DNA of 64,000 bases, from NCBI RefSeq assembly GCF_036320965.1, contig NC_092257.1:21574913-21638912 (forward strand), written 5' to 3'. Of the stretch, positions 26,601 to 39,600 are shown in pieces; position 1 is the stretch's first letter, and every line of letters starts with the position of its first letter. The stretch is from Panulirus ornatus. Taxonomy: Eukaryota > Arthropoda > Malacostraca > Decapoda > Palinuridae. The position numbers and the translations under genes are program-made. Under the pieces are notes generated by a model, which ran no database searches, was not told the origin of the DNA, and was given only the letters and a program-made list of their open reading frames with translations.

Positions 26601-29600
26601 CAACAAACAGGTATGTTAATTGCTCTATAATTCACTTTGTCAAAAAATGTAGTGTTTCATTTTTAAGTTGAATTCATGTTTGAATTTCTGGCCTACCAGA
26701 ACAAATGCATGTTACCATACTTAAGTAGACTCTTGGATTTGATAAGCAGGAGAACAATGAAAATCCACTGGTATCTGCATATGCATGATTCCAAATTTTG
26801 TGATATGCCTCACTTGATTTTTAATTATTTCCTATGAAAGCTTTTTACTAATTATATAACAGGCATAATCCTAGTTTTGGGTAAGGTTTGTTTGGTGGTG
26901 TTTCCCAGATTTAGGCAGATTTGGTCAGTTCAGCATCATTAAGGCCCTGGAATGTATCTCTAGCAAATAGATAGGAAAATTTACTTCTCTCTTACCATCC
27001 TTGCCCTTATACATGAAATCCTCCTAACCCAAATGAAGATAACCTTTTCTTCCAATGAACACAAAAGATCTCATAAAACATTACCTCAGAGATCACTACA
27101 AACTTAACACTTCCTGCAATAGAATGGTCACTTGAAACTTACAGAAAATCTACCCTAACAAAACTGTTGACCCACTCTTCATACCTGTTGACACCTACAG
27201 CTCTGTCTAAACCCTGAAGAACTCCACTACACTGGCCTTGGCATCATGATATACTTCCACATAAAACATACTCAATAGCTACTCACCTACTTACAGACAT
27301 CTTTCACCACTCCTGTTTACACAACAAAATCCCAGACATCTGAAGACTTGTCAATACAGCATCCATCTTGAAACCTTCACGCTCTTAACTTCCATTTCTC
27401 TTACTGCTCTAGTCACTGTTGTCATAAGCATTAGACTCCGTGAACAGTGAGCTGTTGTAGAATGTAGCAGAGCATCTCAGTGTTATCTAATGAGCACAGA
27501 TTTAAACCCAGTTACTGCACATCCATACAACACAACCTGCTGTTGGCAGTACGCATCAGCAAGTATTTGATGCTGTCCCCCAGTATAATCTCATTTAAAT
27601 GATGCTTTTCTCAATTATTCACAAAGATGACAAATATTTGTTAGTCATTCATGAGGGCTGCCCCCTTGAAAATCTTTCCCATCCCTCTTTAGTATCTTTT
27701 GATATGACTACCCTATGCCCCTTGCAAACCAAAGTGTGAAAGTCCTCTCATATGGAGATAACCTCACAGTTACAGCACAGCACTCAAACAGTACACAAAT
27801 GACAAACATGCTGCACTACTTCATGCATTTAGAATGCTGCTTTGCTCAAAATGAAATGTCTTGTAACCCTATGGGAATCCGCTGTCGTTCTCTTTGCCTC
27901 TCACAGATGTGAATCTGAACCCCACCCTCGCATAACCTGAATGATCACCCACTCGACAAAACTCGTCATATCACATAAGACTGTCACGTGACATTTACTC
28001 CCCATACCACAAAAATGAACATAAAGGTGACAGACAAACTAAACACCCTCAAAACATTTACCAGCATGAGCTTCAGACAAAAAAAGATTCCCTCAGATTT
28101 ATGTTTTGACTGTATGTCAAGAGACTGAGTAATAGATTTTCTAGCTATTTTGATAGCAACTTTGCAAGCAGGGTATGTCTTAGCCAGTTATGTTCATTTT
28201 TCCAGTATTTGTATGCAGATTGCTTGCACTTTGTGGTCTTATGGCATGGAAGTTTGAATGATTGTAGTGTCTTGGGTTTTAAGTGAGGATGAAAGGGGAC
28301 TGAAATTTTTCCGTTATGAAATGTATTGTGGTGCCGGTATCTAGAGGGACTTTGGTATAAACCATTTTGCCTTGAATACTGAAAATATATTATTTGGTAG
28401 AAACAACTGCAGTTCTTAAGCTTTAATGAAAGTTGGAAACCAGAAAATAAGATGAAAGAGCAACATGAAGGATGAAAAATCTTAGACAGAAGTCCTGGGT
28501 GATACCTGATTAAAGTTGGATTTAGCCCTTTATCATGAGAAAAGGAAGTGCCAGGACCCTTCTGCTACTAATGAAACATATAAAGAGTTTACATGGGATG
28601 TATTTAGGGAATACATTGAGTGGGAGAAGTATAAAAGAAAGAGACAGGAGGTCAAGAGAAAGGTGCAAGAGGTGAAAAAAAGGGCAAATGAGAGTTGGGG
28701 TGAGAGACTATCAGTAAATTTTAGGGAGAATAAAAAGATGTTCTGGAAGGAGGTAAATAGGGTGCGTAAGACAAGGGAGCAAATGGGAACTTCAGTAAAG
28801 GGCGTAAATGGGGAGGTGATAACAAGTAGTGGTGATGTGAGAAGGAGATGGAATGAGTATTTTGAAGGTTTGTTGAATGTGTCTGATGACAGAGTGGCAG
28901 ATATAGGGTGTTTGGGTCGAGGTGGTGTGCAAAGTGAGAGGGTTAGGGAAAATGATTTGGTAAACAGAGAAGAGGTAGTAAAAGCTTTGCGGAAGATGAA
29001 AGCCGGCAAGGCAGCAGGTTTGGATGGTATTGCAGTGGAATTTATTAAAAAAGGGGGTGACTGTATTGTTGACTGGTTGGTAAGGTTATTTAATGTATGT
29101 ATGACTCATGGTGAGGTGCCTGAGGATTGGCGGAATGCTTGCATAGTGCCATTGTACAAAGGCAAAGGGGATAAGAGTGAGTGCTCAAATTACAGAGGTA
29201 TAAGTTTGTTGAGTATTCCTGGTAAATTATATGGGAGGGTATTGATTGAGAGGGTGAAGGCATGTACAGAGCATCAGATTGGGGAAGAGCAGTGTGGTTT
29301 CAGAAGTGGTAGAGGATGTGTGGATCAGGTGTTTGCTTTGAAGAATGTATGTGAGAAATACTTAGAAAAGCAAATGGATTTGTATGTAGCATTTATGGAT
29401 CTGGAGAAGGCATATGATAGAGTTGATAGAGATGCTCTGTGGAAGGTATTAAGAATATATGGTGTGGGAGGCAAGTTGTTAGAAGCAGTGAAAAGTTTTT
29501 ATCGAGGATGTAAGGCATGTGTACGTGTAGGAAGAGAGGAAAGTGATTGGTTCTCAGTGAATGTAGGTTTGCGGCAGGGGTGTGTGATGTCTCCATGGTT

Positions 29601-32600
29601 GTTTAATTTGTTTATGGATGGGGTTGTTAGGGAGGTAAATGCAAGAGTTTTGGAAAGAGGGGCAAGTATGAAGTCTGTTGGGGATGAGAGAGCTTGGGAA
29701 GTGAGTCAGTTGTTGTTCGCTGATGATACAGCGCTGGTGGCGGATTCATGTGAGAAACTGCAGAAGCTGGTGACGGAGTTTGGTAAAGTGTGTGGAAGAA
29801 GAAAGTTAAGAGTAAATGTCAATAAGAGCAAGGTTATTAGGTACAGTAGGGTTGAGGGTCAAGTCAATTGGGAGGTGAGTTTGAATGGTGAGAGGCTGGA
29901 GGAAGTGAAGTGTTTTAGATATCTGGGAGTGGATCTGTCAGCGGATGGAACCATGGAAGCGGAAGTGGATCATAGGGTGGGGGAGGGGGCGAAAATTTTG
30001 GGAGCCTTGAAAAATGTGTGGAAGTCGAGAACATTATCCCGGAAAGCAAAAATGGGTATGTTTGAAGGAATAGTAGTTCCAACAATGTTGTATGGTTGCG
30101 AGGCGTGGGCTATGGATAGAGTTGTGCGCAGGAGGATGGATGTGCTGGAAATGAGATGTTTGAGGACAATGTGTGGTGTGAGGTGGTTTGATCGAGTAAG
30201 TAACGTAAGGGTAAGAGAGATGTGTGGAAATAAAAAGAGCGTGGTTGAGAGAGCAGAAGAGGGTGTTTTGAAATGGTTTGGGCACATGGAGAGAATGAGT
30301 GAGGAAAGATTGACCAAGAGGATATATGTGTCGGAGGTGGAGGGAACGAGGAGAAGAGGGAGACCAAATTGGAGGTGGAAAGATGGAGTGAAAAGGATTT
30401 TGTGTGATCGGGGCCTGAACATGCAGGAGGGTGAAAGGAGGGCAAGGAATAGAGTGAATTGGAGCGATGTGGTATACAGGGGTTGACGTGCTGTCAGTGG
30501 ATTGAATCAAGGCATGTGAAGCGTCTGGGGTAAACCATGGAAAGCTGTGTAGGTATGTATATTTGCGTGTGTGGACGTGTGTATGTACATGTGTATGGGG
30601 GGGGGGTTGGGCCATTTCTTTCGTCTGTTTCCTTGCGCTACCTCGCAAACGCGGGAGACAGCGACAAAGTATAAAAAAAAAAAAAAAAAAAAGTATTTAG
30701 GGAAGCAGTAATTGCATATGCAAAAGATGCATGTGGCATAAGAAAGGTGGGAGGTGGGCAGATTAGAAAGGGTAGTGAGTGGTGGGATGAAGAAGTAATG
30801 TTGTTAGTAAAAGAGAAAAGATAGGCATTTGGACAATACATACAAGGAAGAAGTGCAAATGACTGGTTGCTGTATAAAAGAAAGCAGCAATAGTTTCAAG
30901 AGGAAGGTGCAAGGGTTGAAGAAGGCAAGTGAGAGTTGGGGTGAGAGTGTCATTAGATTTTTGGGAGAATGAAATTACGTTTTGGAAGGAGATAGATAAC
31001 GTGTAAGACAAGAGAATAAATGGAAATATCAGGAAAGATTTCCTCGCGTGTCGTAGAAGGCAACTAGAGGGGATGGGAGCGGGGGGCCAGAAATCCTCCC
31101 CTCCTTGTATTTTTTTAACTTTCTAAAATGGGAAACAGAAGGAGTCACGCGGGGATTGCTCATCTTCCTCGAAGGCTCAGACTGGGGTGTCTAAATGTGT
31201 GTGGATGTAACCAGGATGTGAAAAAAGGAGAGATAGGTAGTATGTTTGAGGAAAGGAACCTGGATGTTTTGGCTCTGAGTGAAACGAAGCTCAAGGGTAA
31301 AGGGGAAGAGTGGTTTGGGAATGTCTTGGGAGTAAAGTCAGGGGTTAGTGAGAGGACAAGAGCAAGGGAAGGAGTAGCAGTACTCCTGAAACAGGAGTTG
31401 TGGGAGTATGTGATAGAATGTAAGAAAGTAAATTCTCGATTGATATGGGTAAAACTGAAAGTTGATGGAGAGAGATGGGTGATTATTGGTGCATATGCAC
31501 CTGGGCATGAGAAGAAAGATCATGAGAGGCAAGTGTTTTGGGAGCAGCTGAATGAGTGTGTTAGTGGTTTTGATGCACGAGACCAGGTTATAGTGATGGG
31601 TAATTTGAATGCAAAGGTGAGTAATGTGGCAGTTGAGGGAATAATTGGTATACATGGAGTGTTCAGTGTTGTAAATGGAAATGGTGAAGAGCTTGTAGAT
31701 TTATGTGCTGAAAAAGGACTGGTGATTGGGAATACCTGGTTTAAAAAGCGAGATATACATAAGTATACGTATGTAAGTAGGAGAGATGGCCAGAGAGCGT
31801 TATTGGATTACATGTTAATTGACAGGCGCGCGAAAGAGAGACTTTTGGATGTAAATGTGCTGAGAGGTGCAACTGGAGGGATGTCTGATCATTATCTTGT
31901 GGAGGCTAAGGTGAAGATTTGTATGGGTTTTCAGAAAAGAAGAGTGAATGTTGGGGTGAAGAGGGTGGTGAGAGTAAGTGAGCTTGGGAAGGAGACTTGT
32001 GTGAGGAAGTACCAGGAGAGACTGAGTACAGAATGGAAAAAGGTGAGAACAATGGAAGTAAGGGGAGTGGGGGAGGAATGGGATGTATTTAGGGAATCAG
32101 TGATGGATTGTGCAAAAGATGCTTGTGGCATGAGAAGAGTGGGAGGTGGGTTGATTAGAAAGGGTAGTGAGTGGTGGGATGAAGAAGTAAGATTATTAGT
32201 GTAAGAGAAGAGAGAGGCATTTGGACGATTTTTGCAGGGAAAAAATGCAATTGAGTGGGAGATGTATAAAAGAAAGAGACAGGAGGTCAAGAGAAAGGTG
32301 CAAGAGGTGAAAAAAAGGGCAAATGAGAGTTGGGGTGAGAGAGTATCATTAAATTTTAGGGAGAATAAAAAGATGTTCTGGAAGGAGGTAAATAAAGTGC
32401 GTAAGACAAGGGAGCAAATGGGAACTTCGGTGAAGGGCACAAATGGGGAGGTGATAACAAGTAGTGGTGATGTGAGAAGGAGATGGAGTGAGTATTTTGA
32501 AGGTTTGTTGAATGTGTTTGATGATAGAGTGGCAGATATAGGGTGTTTTGGTTGAGGTGGTGTGCAAAGTGAGAGGGTTAGGGAAAATGATTTGGTAAAC

Positions 32601-34309
32601 AGAGAAGAGGTAGTAAAAACTTTGCGGAAGATGAAAGCCGGCAAGGCAGCAGGTTTGGATGGTATTGCAGTGGAATTTATTAAAAAAAGGGGGTGACTGT
32701 ATTACTGACTGGTTGGTAAGGTTATTTAATGTATGTATGACTCATGGTGAAGTGCCTGAGGATTGGCAGAATGCGTGCATAGTGCCGTTGTACAAAGGCA
32801 AAGGGGATAAGAGTGAGTGCTCAAATTACAGAGGTATAAGTTTGTTGAGTATTCCTGGTAAATTATATGGGAGGGTATTGATTGAGAGGGTGAAGGCATG
32901 TGCAGAGCATCAGATTGGGGAAGAGCAGTGTGGTTTCAGAAGTGGCAGAGGATGTGTGGATCAGGTGTTTGCTTTGAAGAATGTATGTGAGAAATACTTA
33001 GAAAAGCAAATGGATTTGTATGTAGCATTTATGGATCTGGAGAAGGCATATGATGATAGAGTTGATAGAGATGCTCTGTTGAAGGTATTAAGAATATATG
33101 GTGTGGGAGGCAAGTTGTTAGAATTAGTGAAAAGTTTTTATCGAGGATGTAAGGCATGTGTACGTGTAGGAAGAGAGGAAAGTGATTGGTTCTCAGTGAA
33201 TGTAGGTTTGCGGCAGGGGTGTGTGATGTCTCCATGGTTGTTTAATTTGTTTATGGATGGGGTTGTTAGGGAGGTAAATGCAAGAGTCCTGGAAAGAGGG
33301 GCAAGTATGAAGTCTGTTGGGGATGAGAGAGCTTGGGAAGTGAGTCAGTTGTTGTTCGCTGATGATACAGCGCTGGTGGCTGATTCATGTGAGAAACTGC
33401 AGAAGCTGGTGACTGAGTTTGGTAAAGTGTGTGGAAGAAGAAAGTTAAGAGTAAATGTGAATAAGAGCAAGGTTATTAGGTACAGTAGGGGTGAGGGTCA
33501 AGTCAATTGGGAGGTGAGTTTGAATGGAGAAAAACTGGAGGAAGTGAAGTGTTTTAGATATCTGGGAGTGGATCTGTCAGCGGATGGAACCATGGAAGCG
33601 GAAGTGGATCATAGGGTGGGGAGGGGGCGAAAATTTTGGGAGCCTTGAAAAATGTGTGGAAGTCGAGAACATTATCTCGGAAAGCAAAAATGGGTATGTT
33701 TGAAGGAATAGTGGTTCCAACAATGTTGTATGGTTGCGAGGCGTGGGCTATGGATAGAGATGTGCGCAGGAGGATGGATGTGCTGGAAATGAGATGTTTG
33801 AGGACAATGTGTGGTGTGAGGTGGTTTGATCGAGTAAGTAACGTAAGGGTAAGAGAGATGTGTGGAAATAAAAAGAGCGTGGTTGAGAGAGCAGAAGAGG
33901 GTGTTTTGAAATGGTTTGGGCACATGGAGAGAATGAGTGAGGAAAGATTGACCAAGAGGATATATGTGTCGGAGGTGGAGGGAACGAGGAGAAGAGGGAG
34001 ACCAAATTGGAGGTGGAAAGATGGAGTGAAAAAGATTTTGTGTGATCGGGGCCTGAACATGCAGGAGGGTGAAAGGAGGGCAAGGAATAGAGTGAATTGG
34101 AGCGATGTGGTATACAGGGGTTGACGTGCTGTCAGTGGATTGAATCAAGGCATGTGAAGCGTCTGGGGTAAACCATGGAAGGCTGTGTAGGTATGTATAT
34201 TTGCGTGTGTGGACGTATGTACATGTGTATGGGGGGGGGGGGTTGGGCCATTTCTTTCGTCTGTTTCCTTGCGCTACCTCGCAAATGCGGGAGACAGCGA
34301 CAAAGTATG

Positions 34310-34341
<32 letters not shown>

Positions 34342-36584
34342 GGAAGTAAGGGGAGTGGGGGAGGAATAGGGAATCAGGAATGGATTGCACAAAAGATGGT
34401 TGTGGCATGAGAAGAGTGGGAGATTGGTTGATTAGAAAGGGTAGTGAGTGGTGGGATGAAGAGGTAAGAGTATTAGTGAAAGAGAAGAGAGAGGCATTTA
34501 GACGATTTTTGCAGGGAAAAAATGCAATTGAGTGGGAGATGTATAAAAGAAAGAGACAGGAGGTCAAGAGAAAGGTGCAAGAGGTGAAAAAAAGGGCAAA
34601 TGAGAGTTGGGGTGAGAGAGTATCATTAAATTTTAGGGAGAATAAAAAGATGTTCTGGAAGGAGGTAAATAAAGTGCGTAAGACAAGGGAGCAAATGGGA
34701 ACTTCAGTGAAGGGTGCAAATGGGGAAGTGATAACAAGTAGTGGTGATGTGAGAAGGAGATGGAGTGAGTATTTTGAAGGTTTGTTGAATGTGTTTGATG
34801 ATAGAGTGGCAGATATAGGGTGTTTTGGTCGAGGTGGTGTGCAAAGTGAGAGGGTTAGGGAAAATGATTTGGTAAGCAGAGAAGAGGTAGTAAAAGCTTT
34901 GCGGAAGATGAAAGCCGGCAAGGCAGCAGGTTTGGGTGGTATTGCAGTGGAATTTATTAAAAAAGGGGATGACTGTATTGTTGACTGGTTGGTAAGGTTA
35001 TTTAATGTATGTATGACTCATGGTGAGGTGCCTGAGGATTGGCGGAATGCGTGCATAGTGCCATTGTACAAAGGCAAAGGGGATAAGAGTGAGTGCTCAA
35101 ATTAGAGAGGTATAAGTTTGTTGAGTATTCCTGGTAAATTATATGGGAGGGTATTGATTGAGAGGGTGAAGGCATGTACAGAGCATCAGATTGGGGAAGA
35201 GCAGTGTGGTTTCAGAAGTGGTAGAGGATGTGTGGATCAGGTGTTTGCTTTGAAGAATGTATGTGAGAAATACTTAGAAAAGCAAATGGATTTGTATGTA
35301 GCAATTATAGATCTGGAGAAGGCATATGATAGAGTTGATAGAGATGCTCTGTGGAAGGTATTAAGAATATATGGTGTGGGAGGCAAGTTGTTAGAAGCAG
35401 TGAAAAGTTTTTATCGAGGATGTAAGGCATGTGTACGTGTAGGAAGAGAGGAAAGTGATTGGTTCTCAGTGAATGTAGGTTTGCGGCAGGGGTGTGTGAT
35501 GTCTCCATGGTTGTTTAATTTGTTTATGGATGGGGTTGTTAGGGAGGTGAATGCAAGAGTTTTGGAAAGAGGGGCAAGTATGAAGTCTGTTGGGGATGAG
35601 AGAGCTTGGGAAGTGAGTCAGTTGTTGTTTGCTGATGATACAGTGCTGGTGGCTGATTCATGTGAGAAACTGCAGAAGCTGGTGACTGAGTTTGGTAAAG
35701 TGTGTGAAAGAAGAAAGTTAAGAGTAAATGTGAATATGAGCAAGGTTATTAGGTACAGTAGGGTTGAGGGTCAAGTCAATTGGGAGGTGAGTTTGAATGG
35801 AGAAAAACTGGAGGAAGTAAAGTGTTTTAGATATCTGGGAGTGGATCTGGCAGCGGATGGAACCATGGAAGTGGAAGTGGATCATAGGATGGGGGAGGGG
35901 GCAAAAATTCTGGGAGCCTTGAAGAATGCGTGGAAGTCGAGAACATTATCTCGGAAAGCAAAAATGAGTATGTTTGAAGGAATAGTGGTTCCAACAATGT
36001 TGTATGGTTGCGAGGCGTGGGCTATGGATAGAGTGGTGCGCAGGAGGATGGATGTGCTGGAAATGAGATGTTTGAGGACAATGTGTGGTGTGAGGTGGTT
36101 TGATCGAGTAAGTAATGTAAGGGTAAGAGAGATGTGTGGAAATAAAAAGAGCGTGGTTGAGAGAGCAGAAGAGGGTGTTTTGAAATGGTTTGGGCACATG
36201 GAGAGAATGAGTGAGGAAAGATTGACCAAGAGGATATATGTGTCGGAGGTGGAGGGAACGAGGAGAAGAGGGAGACCAAATTGGAGGTGGAAAGATGGAG
36301 TGAAAAAGATTTTGTGTGATCGGGGCCTGAACATGCAGGAGGGTGAAAGGAGGGCAAGGAATAGAGTGAATTGGAGCGATGTGGTGTACCGGGGTTGATG
36401 TGCTGTCATTGGATTGAATCAGGGCATGTGAAGCGTCTGGGGTAAACCATGGAAAGCTGTGTAGGTATGTATATTTGCGTGTGTGGACATATGTATATAC
36501 ATGTGTATGGGGGTGGGTTGGGCCATTTCTTTTGTCTGTTTCCTTGCGCTACCTCGCAAACGCGGGAGACAGCGACAAAGCAAA

Positions 36585-36636
<52 letters not shown>

Positions 36637-39600
36637 AAAAAGGTGAGAACAATGGAAGTAAGGGGAGTGGGGGAGGAATGGGATGTATTTAGGGAATCAG
36701 TGATGGATTGCGCAAAAGATGCTTGTGGCATGAGAAGAGTGGGAGGTGGGTTGATTAGAAAGGGTAGTGAGTGGTGGGATGAAGAAGTAAGAGTATTAGT
36801 GAAAGAGAAGAGAGAGGCATTTGGACGATTTTTGCAGGGTGTTCAAATTACAGAGGTATAAGTTTGTTGGCCAGAGAGCATTATTGGATTATGTGTTAAT
36901 TGATAGACATGCGAGAGAGACTTTTAGATGTTAATGTGCTGAGAGGTGCAACTGGAGGGATGTCTGATCATTATCTTGTGGAGATGAAGGTGAAGATTTG
37001 TAGAGGTTTTCAGAAAAGAAGAGAGAATGTTGAGGTGAAGAGAGTGGTGAGAGTAAGTGAGCTTGGGAAGGAGACTTGTGTGAGGAAGTACCAGGAGAGA
37101 CTGAGTACAGAATGGAAAAAGGTGAGAACAAAGGAGGTAAGGGGAGTGGGCGAGGAATGGGATGTATTTAGGGCAGCAGTTATGGCTTGCGCAGAAGATG
37201 CTTGTGGCATGAGAAGTGTGGGAGGTGGACAGATTAGAAAGGATAGTGAGTAGTGGGATGAAGAAGTAAGATTATTAGTGAAAGAGAAGAGAGAGGCATT
37301 TGGACGAGTCTTGCAGGGAAATAATGCAAATGAGTGGGAGATGTATAAAAGAAAGAGGCAGGAGGTCAAGAGAAAAGTGCAAGAGGTGAAAAAGAGAGCA
37401 AATGAGAGTTGGGGTGAGAGAGTATCATTAAATTTTAGGGAGAATAAAAAGATGTTTTGGAAGAAGGTAAATAAAGTACGTAAGACAAAGGAACTAATGG
37501 GAACTTCAGTGAAGGGTGCTAATGGGAAGGTGATAACAAGTAGTGGTGGTGTGAGAAGAAGATGGAATGAGTATTTTGAAGGTTTGTTGAATGTGTTTGA
37601 TGATAGAGTGGCAGATATAGGGTGTTTTGGTCGAGGTGGTGTGCAAAGTGAGAGGGTTAGGGAAAATGATTTGGTAAACAGAGAAGAGGTAGTAAAAGCT
37701 TTGCGGAAGATGAAAGCCGGCAAGGCAGCGGGTTTGGAGGGCATTGCAGTGGAATTTATTAAAAAAGGGGGTGACTATATTGTTGACTGGTTGGTAAGGT
37801 TATTTAATGTATGTATGTCTCATTGTGAGGTGCCTGAGGATTGGCGAAATGCTTGCATAGTGCCATTGTACAAAGGCAAAGGGGAAAAGAGTGAGTGCTG
37901 AAATTACAGAGGTATAAGTTTGTTGAGTATTCCTGGTAAATTATATGGGAGGGTATTGATTGAGAGGGTGAAGGCATGTACAGAGTATCAGATTGGGGAA
38001 GAGCAGTGTGGTTTTAGAAGTGGTAGAGGATGTGTGGATCAGGTGTTTGCTTTAAAGAATGTATGTGAGAAATACTTAGAAAAGCAAATGGATTTGTATG
38101 TAGCATGGAGAAGGCATATGATAGAGTTGATAGAGATGCTCTGTGGAAGGTATTAAGAATATATGGTGTAGGAGGCAAGTCGTTCGAAGCAGTGAAAAGT
38201 TTTTATCAAGGATGTAATGCATATGTACGTTTAGGAAGAGAGGAAAGTGATTGGTTCTCAGTAAATGTTGGTTTGTGACAGGGGTGTGTGATGTCTCCAT
38301 GGTTTAATTTGTTTATGGATGGGGTTGTTAGGGAGTTGAATGCAAGAGTTTTGGAAAGGGGGGCAAGTATGCAGTCTGTTGTGGATGAGAGAGCTTGGGA
38401 AGTGAGTCATTTGTTGTTGGCTGATTCATGTGAGAAACTGCAGAAGCTGGTGACTGAGTTTGGTAAAGTGTGTGAAAGAAGAAAGTTGAGAGTAACTGTG
38501 AATAAGAGCAAGGTTATTAGGTACAGTAGGATTGAGGGTCAAGTCATTTGGGAGGTAAGTTTGAATGGAGAAAAACTGGAGGAAGTGAAGTGTTTTAGAT
38601 ATCTGGGAGTGGATTTGGCAGCAGATGGAACCATGGAAGTGTAAGTGAATCATAAGGTGGGGAGGGGGCAAAAATTCTGGGAGCCTTGAAGAATGTGTGG
38701 AAGTCGAGAACATTATCTCGGAAAGCAAAAATGGGTATGTTTGAAAGAATAGTGGTTCCAACAATGTTATTTGGTTGCGAGGCGTGGGCTATGGATAGAT
38801 TTGTGCGGAGGGGGGTGCATGTGCTGGAAATGAGATGTTTGAGGACAATATGTGGTGTGAGGTGGTTTGATCGAGTAAGTAATGTGAGGGTAAGAGAGAG
38901 GTGTGGTAATAAAAAGAGTGTGGTTGAGAGAGCAGAAGAGGGTGTTTTGAAATGGTTTGGTCACATGGAGAGAATGAGTGAGGAAAGATTGACCAAGAGT
39001 ATATATATGTCAGAGGTGGAGGGAACGAGGAGAAGTGGGAAACCAAATTGGAGGTGGAAAGATGGAGTGAAAAAGATTTTGAGTGATCAAGGCCTAAACA
39101 TGCAGGAGAATGAAAGGCGTGCAAGGAATAGAGTGAATTGGAGCGATGTGTTATACCGGGGTCGATGTGCTGTCAATGGATTGAACCAAGGCACGTGAAG
39201 TGTCTGGGGTAAACATGGAAAGCTCTGTGGGGCCTGGATGTGGAAAGGGAGCTGTGGTTTCGGTGCATTATTACATGACAGCTAGACACTGAGTGTGAAC
39301 GAATGTAGCCTTAGTTATCTTTTCCTAGCGCTACCTTGCACACATGAGGGGGTAGGTGTTTGTTATGTGTGGCGAGGTGTCGATGGGAATGAATAAAGGA
39401 AGACGATGAAATATGTACATGGGTATATATGTATATGCCTGTGTGTGTATATATATGTATACGTGGAGATGTATAGGTATGTATATTTGCGTGTTTGAAC
39501 GTGTATGTATATAAATGTGTATGTGGGTGGGTTGGGCCATTCTTTTGTCTGTTTCCTTGCGCTGCCTCGCTAACGCGAGAGACAGCGACAAAGGAAAATA

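Noticed and set aside
28516..30486. A host gene, since a 656-codon frame is open
   Set aside because: It is an RTE-like RT with poly(A), target-site duplication and many paralogous copies nearby.
30034..30648. Long minus-strand frames antisense to every LINE copy (for example 30034-30648 and 61214-61996), repeated with the same peptide
   Set aside because: They mirror the RT coding strand and vanish where the LINE ends. Their conservation follows from the sense frame, so they are shadows.
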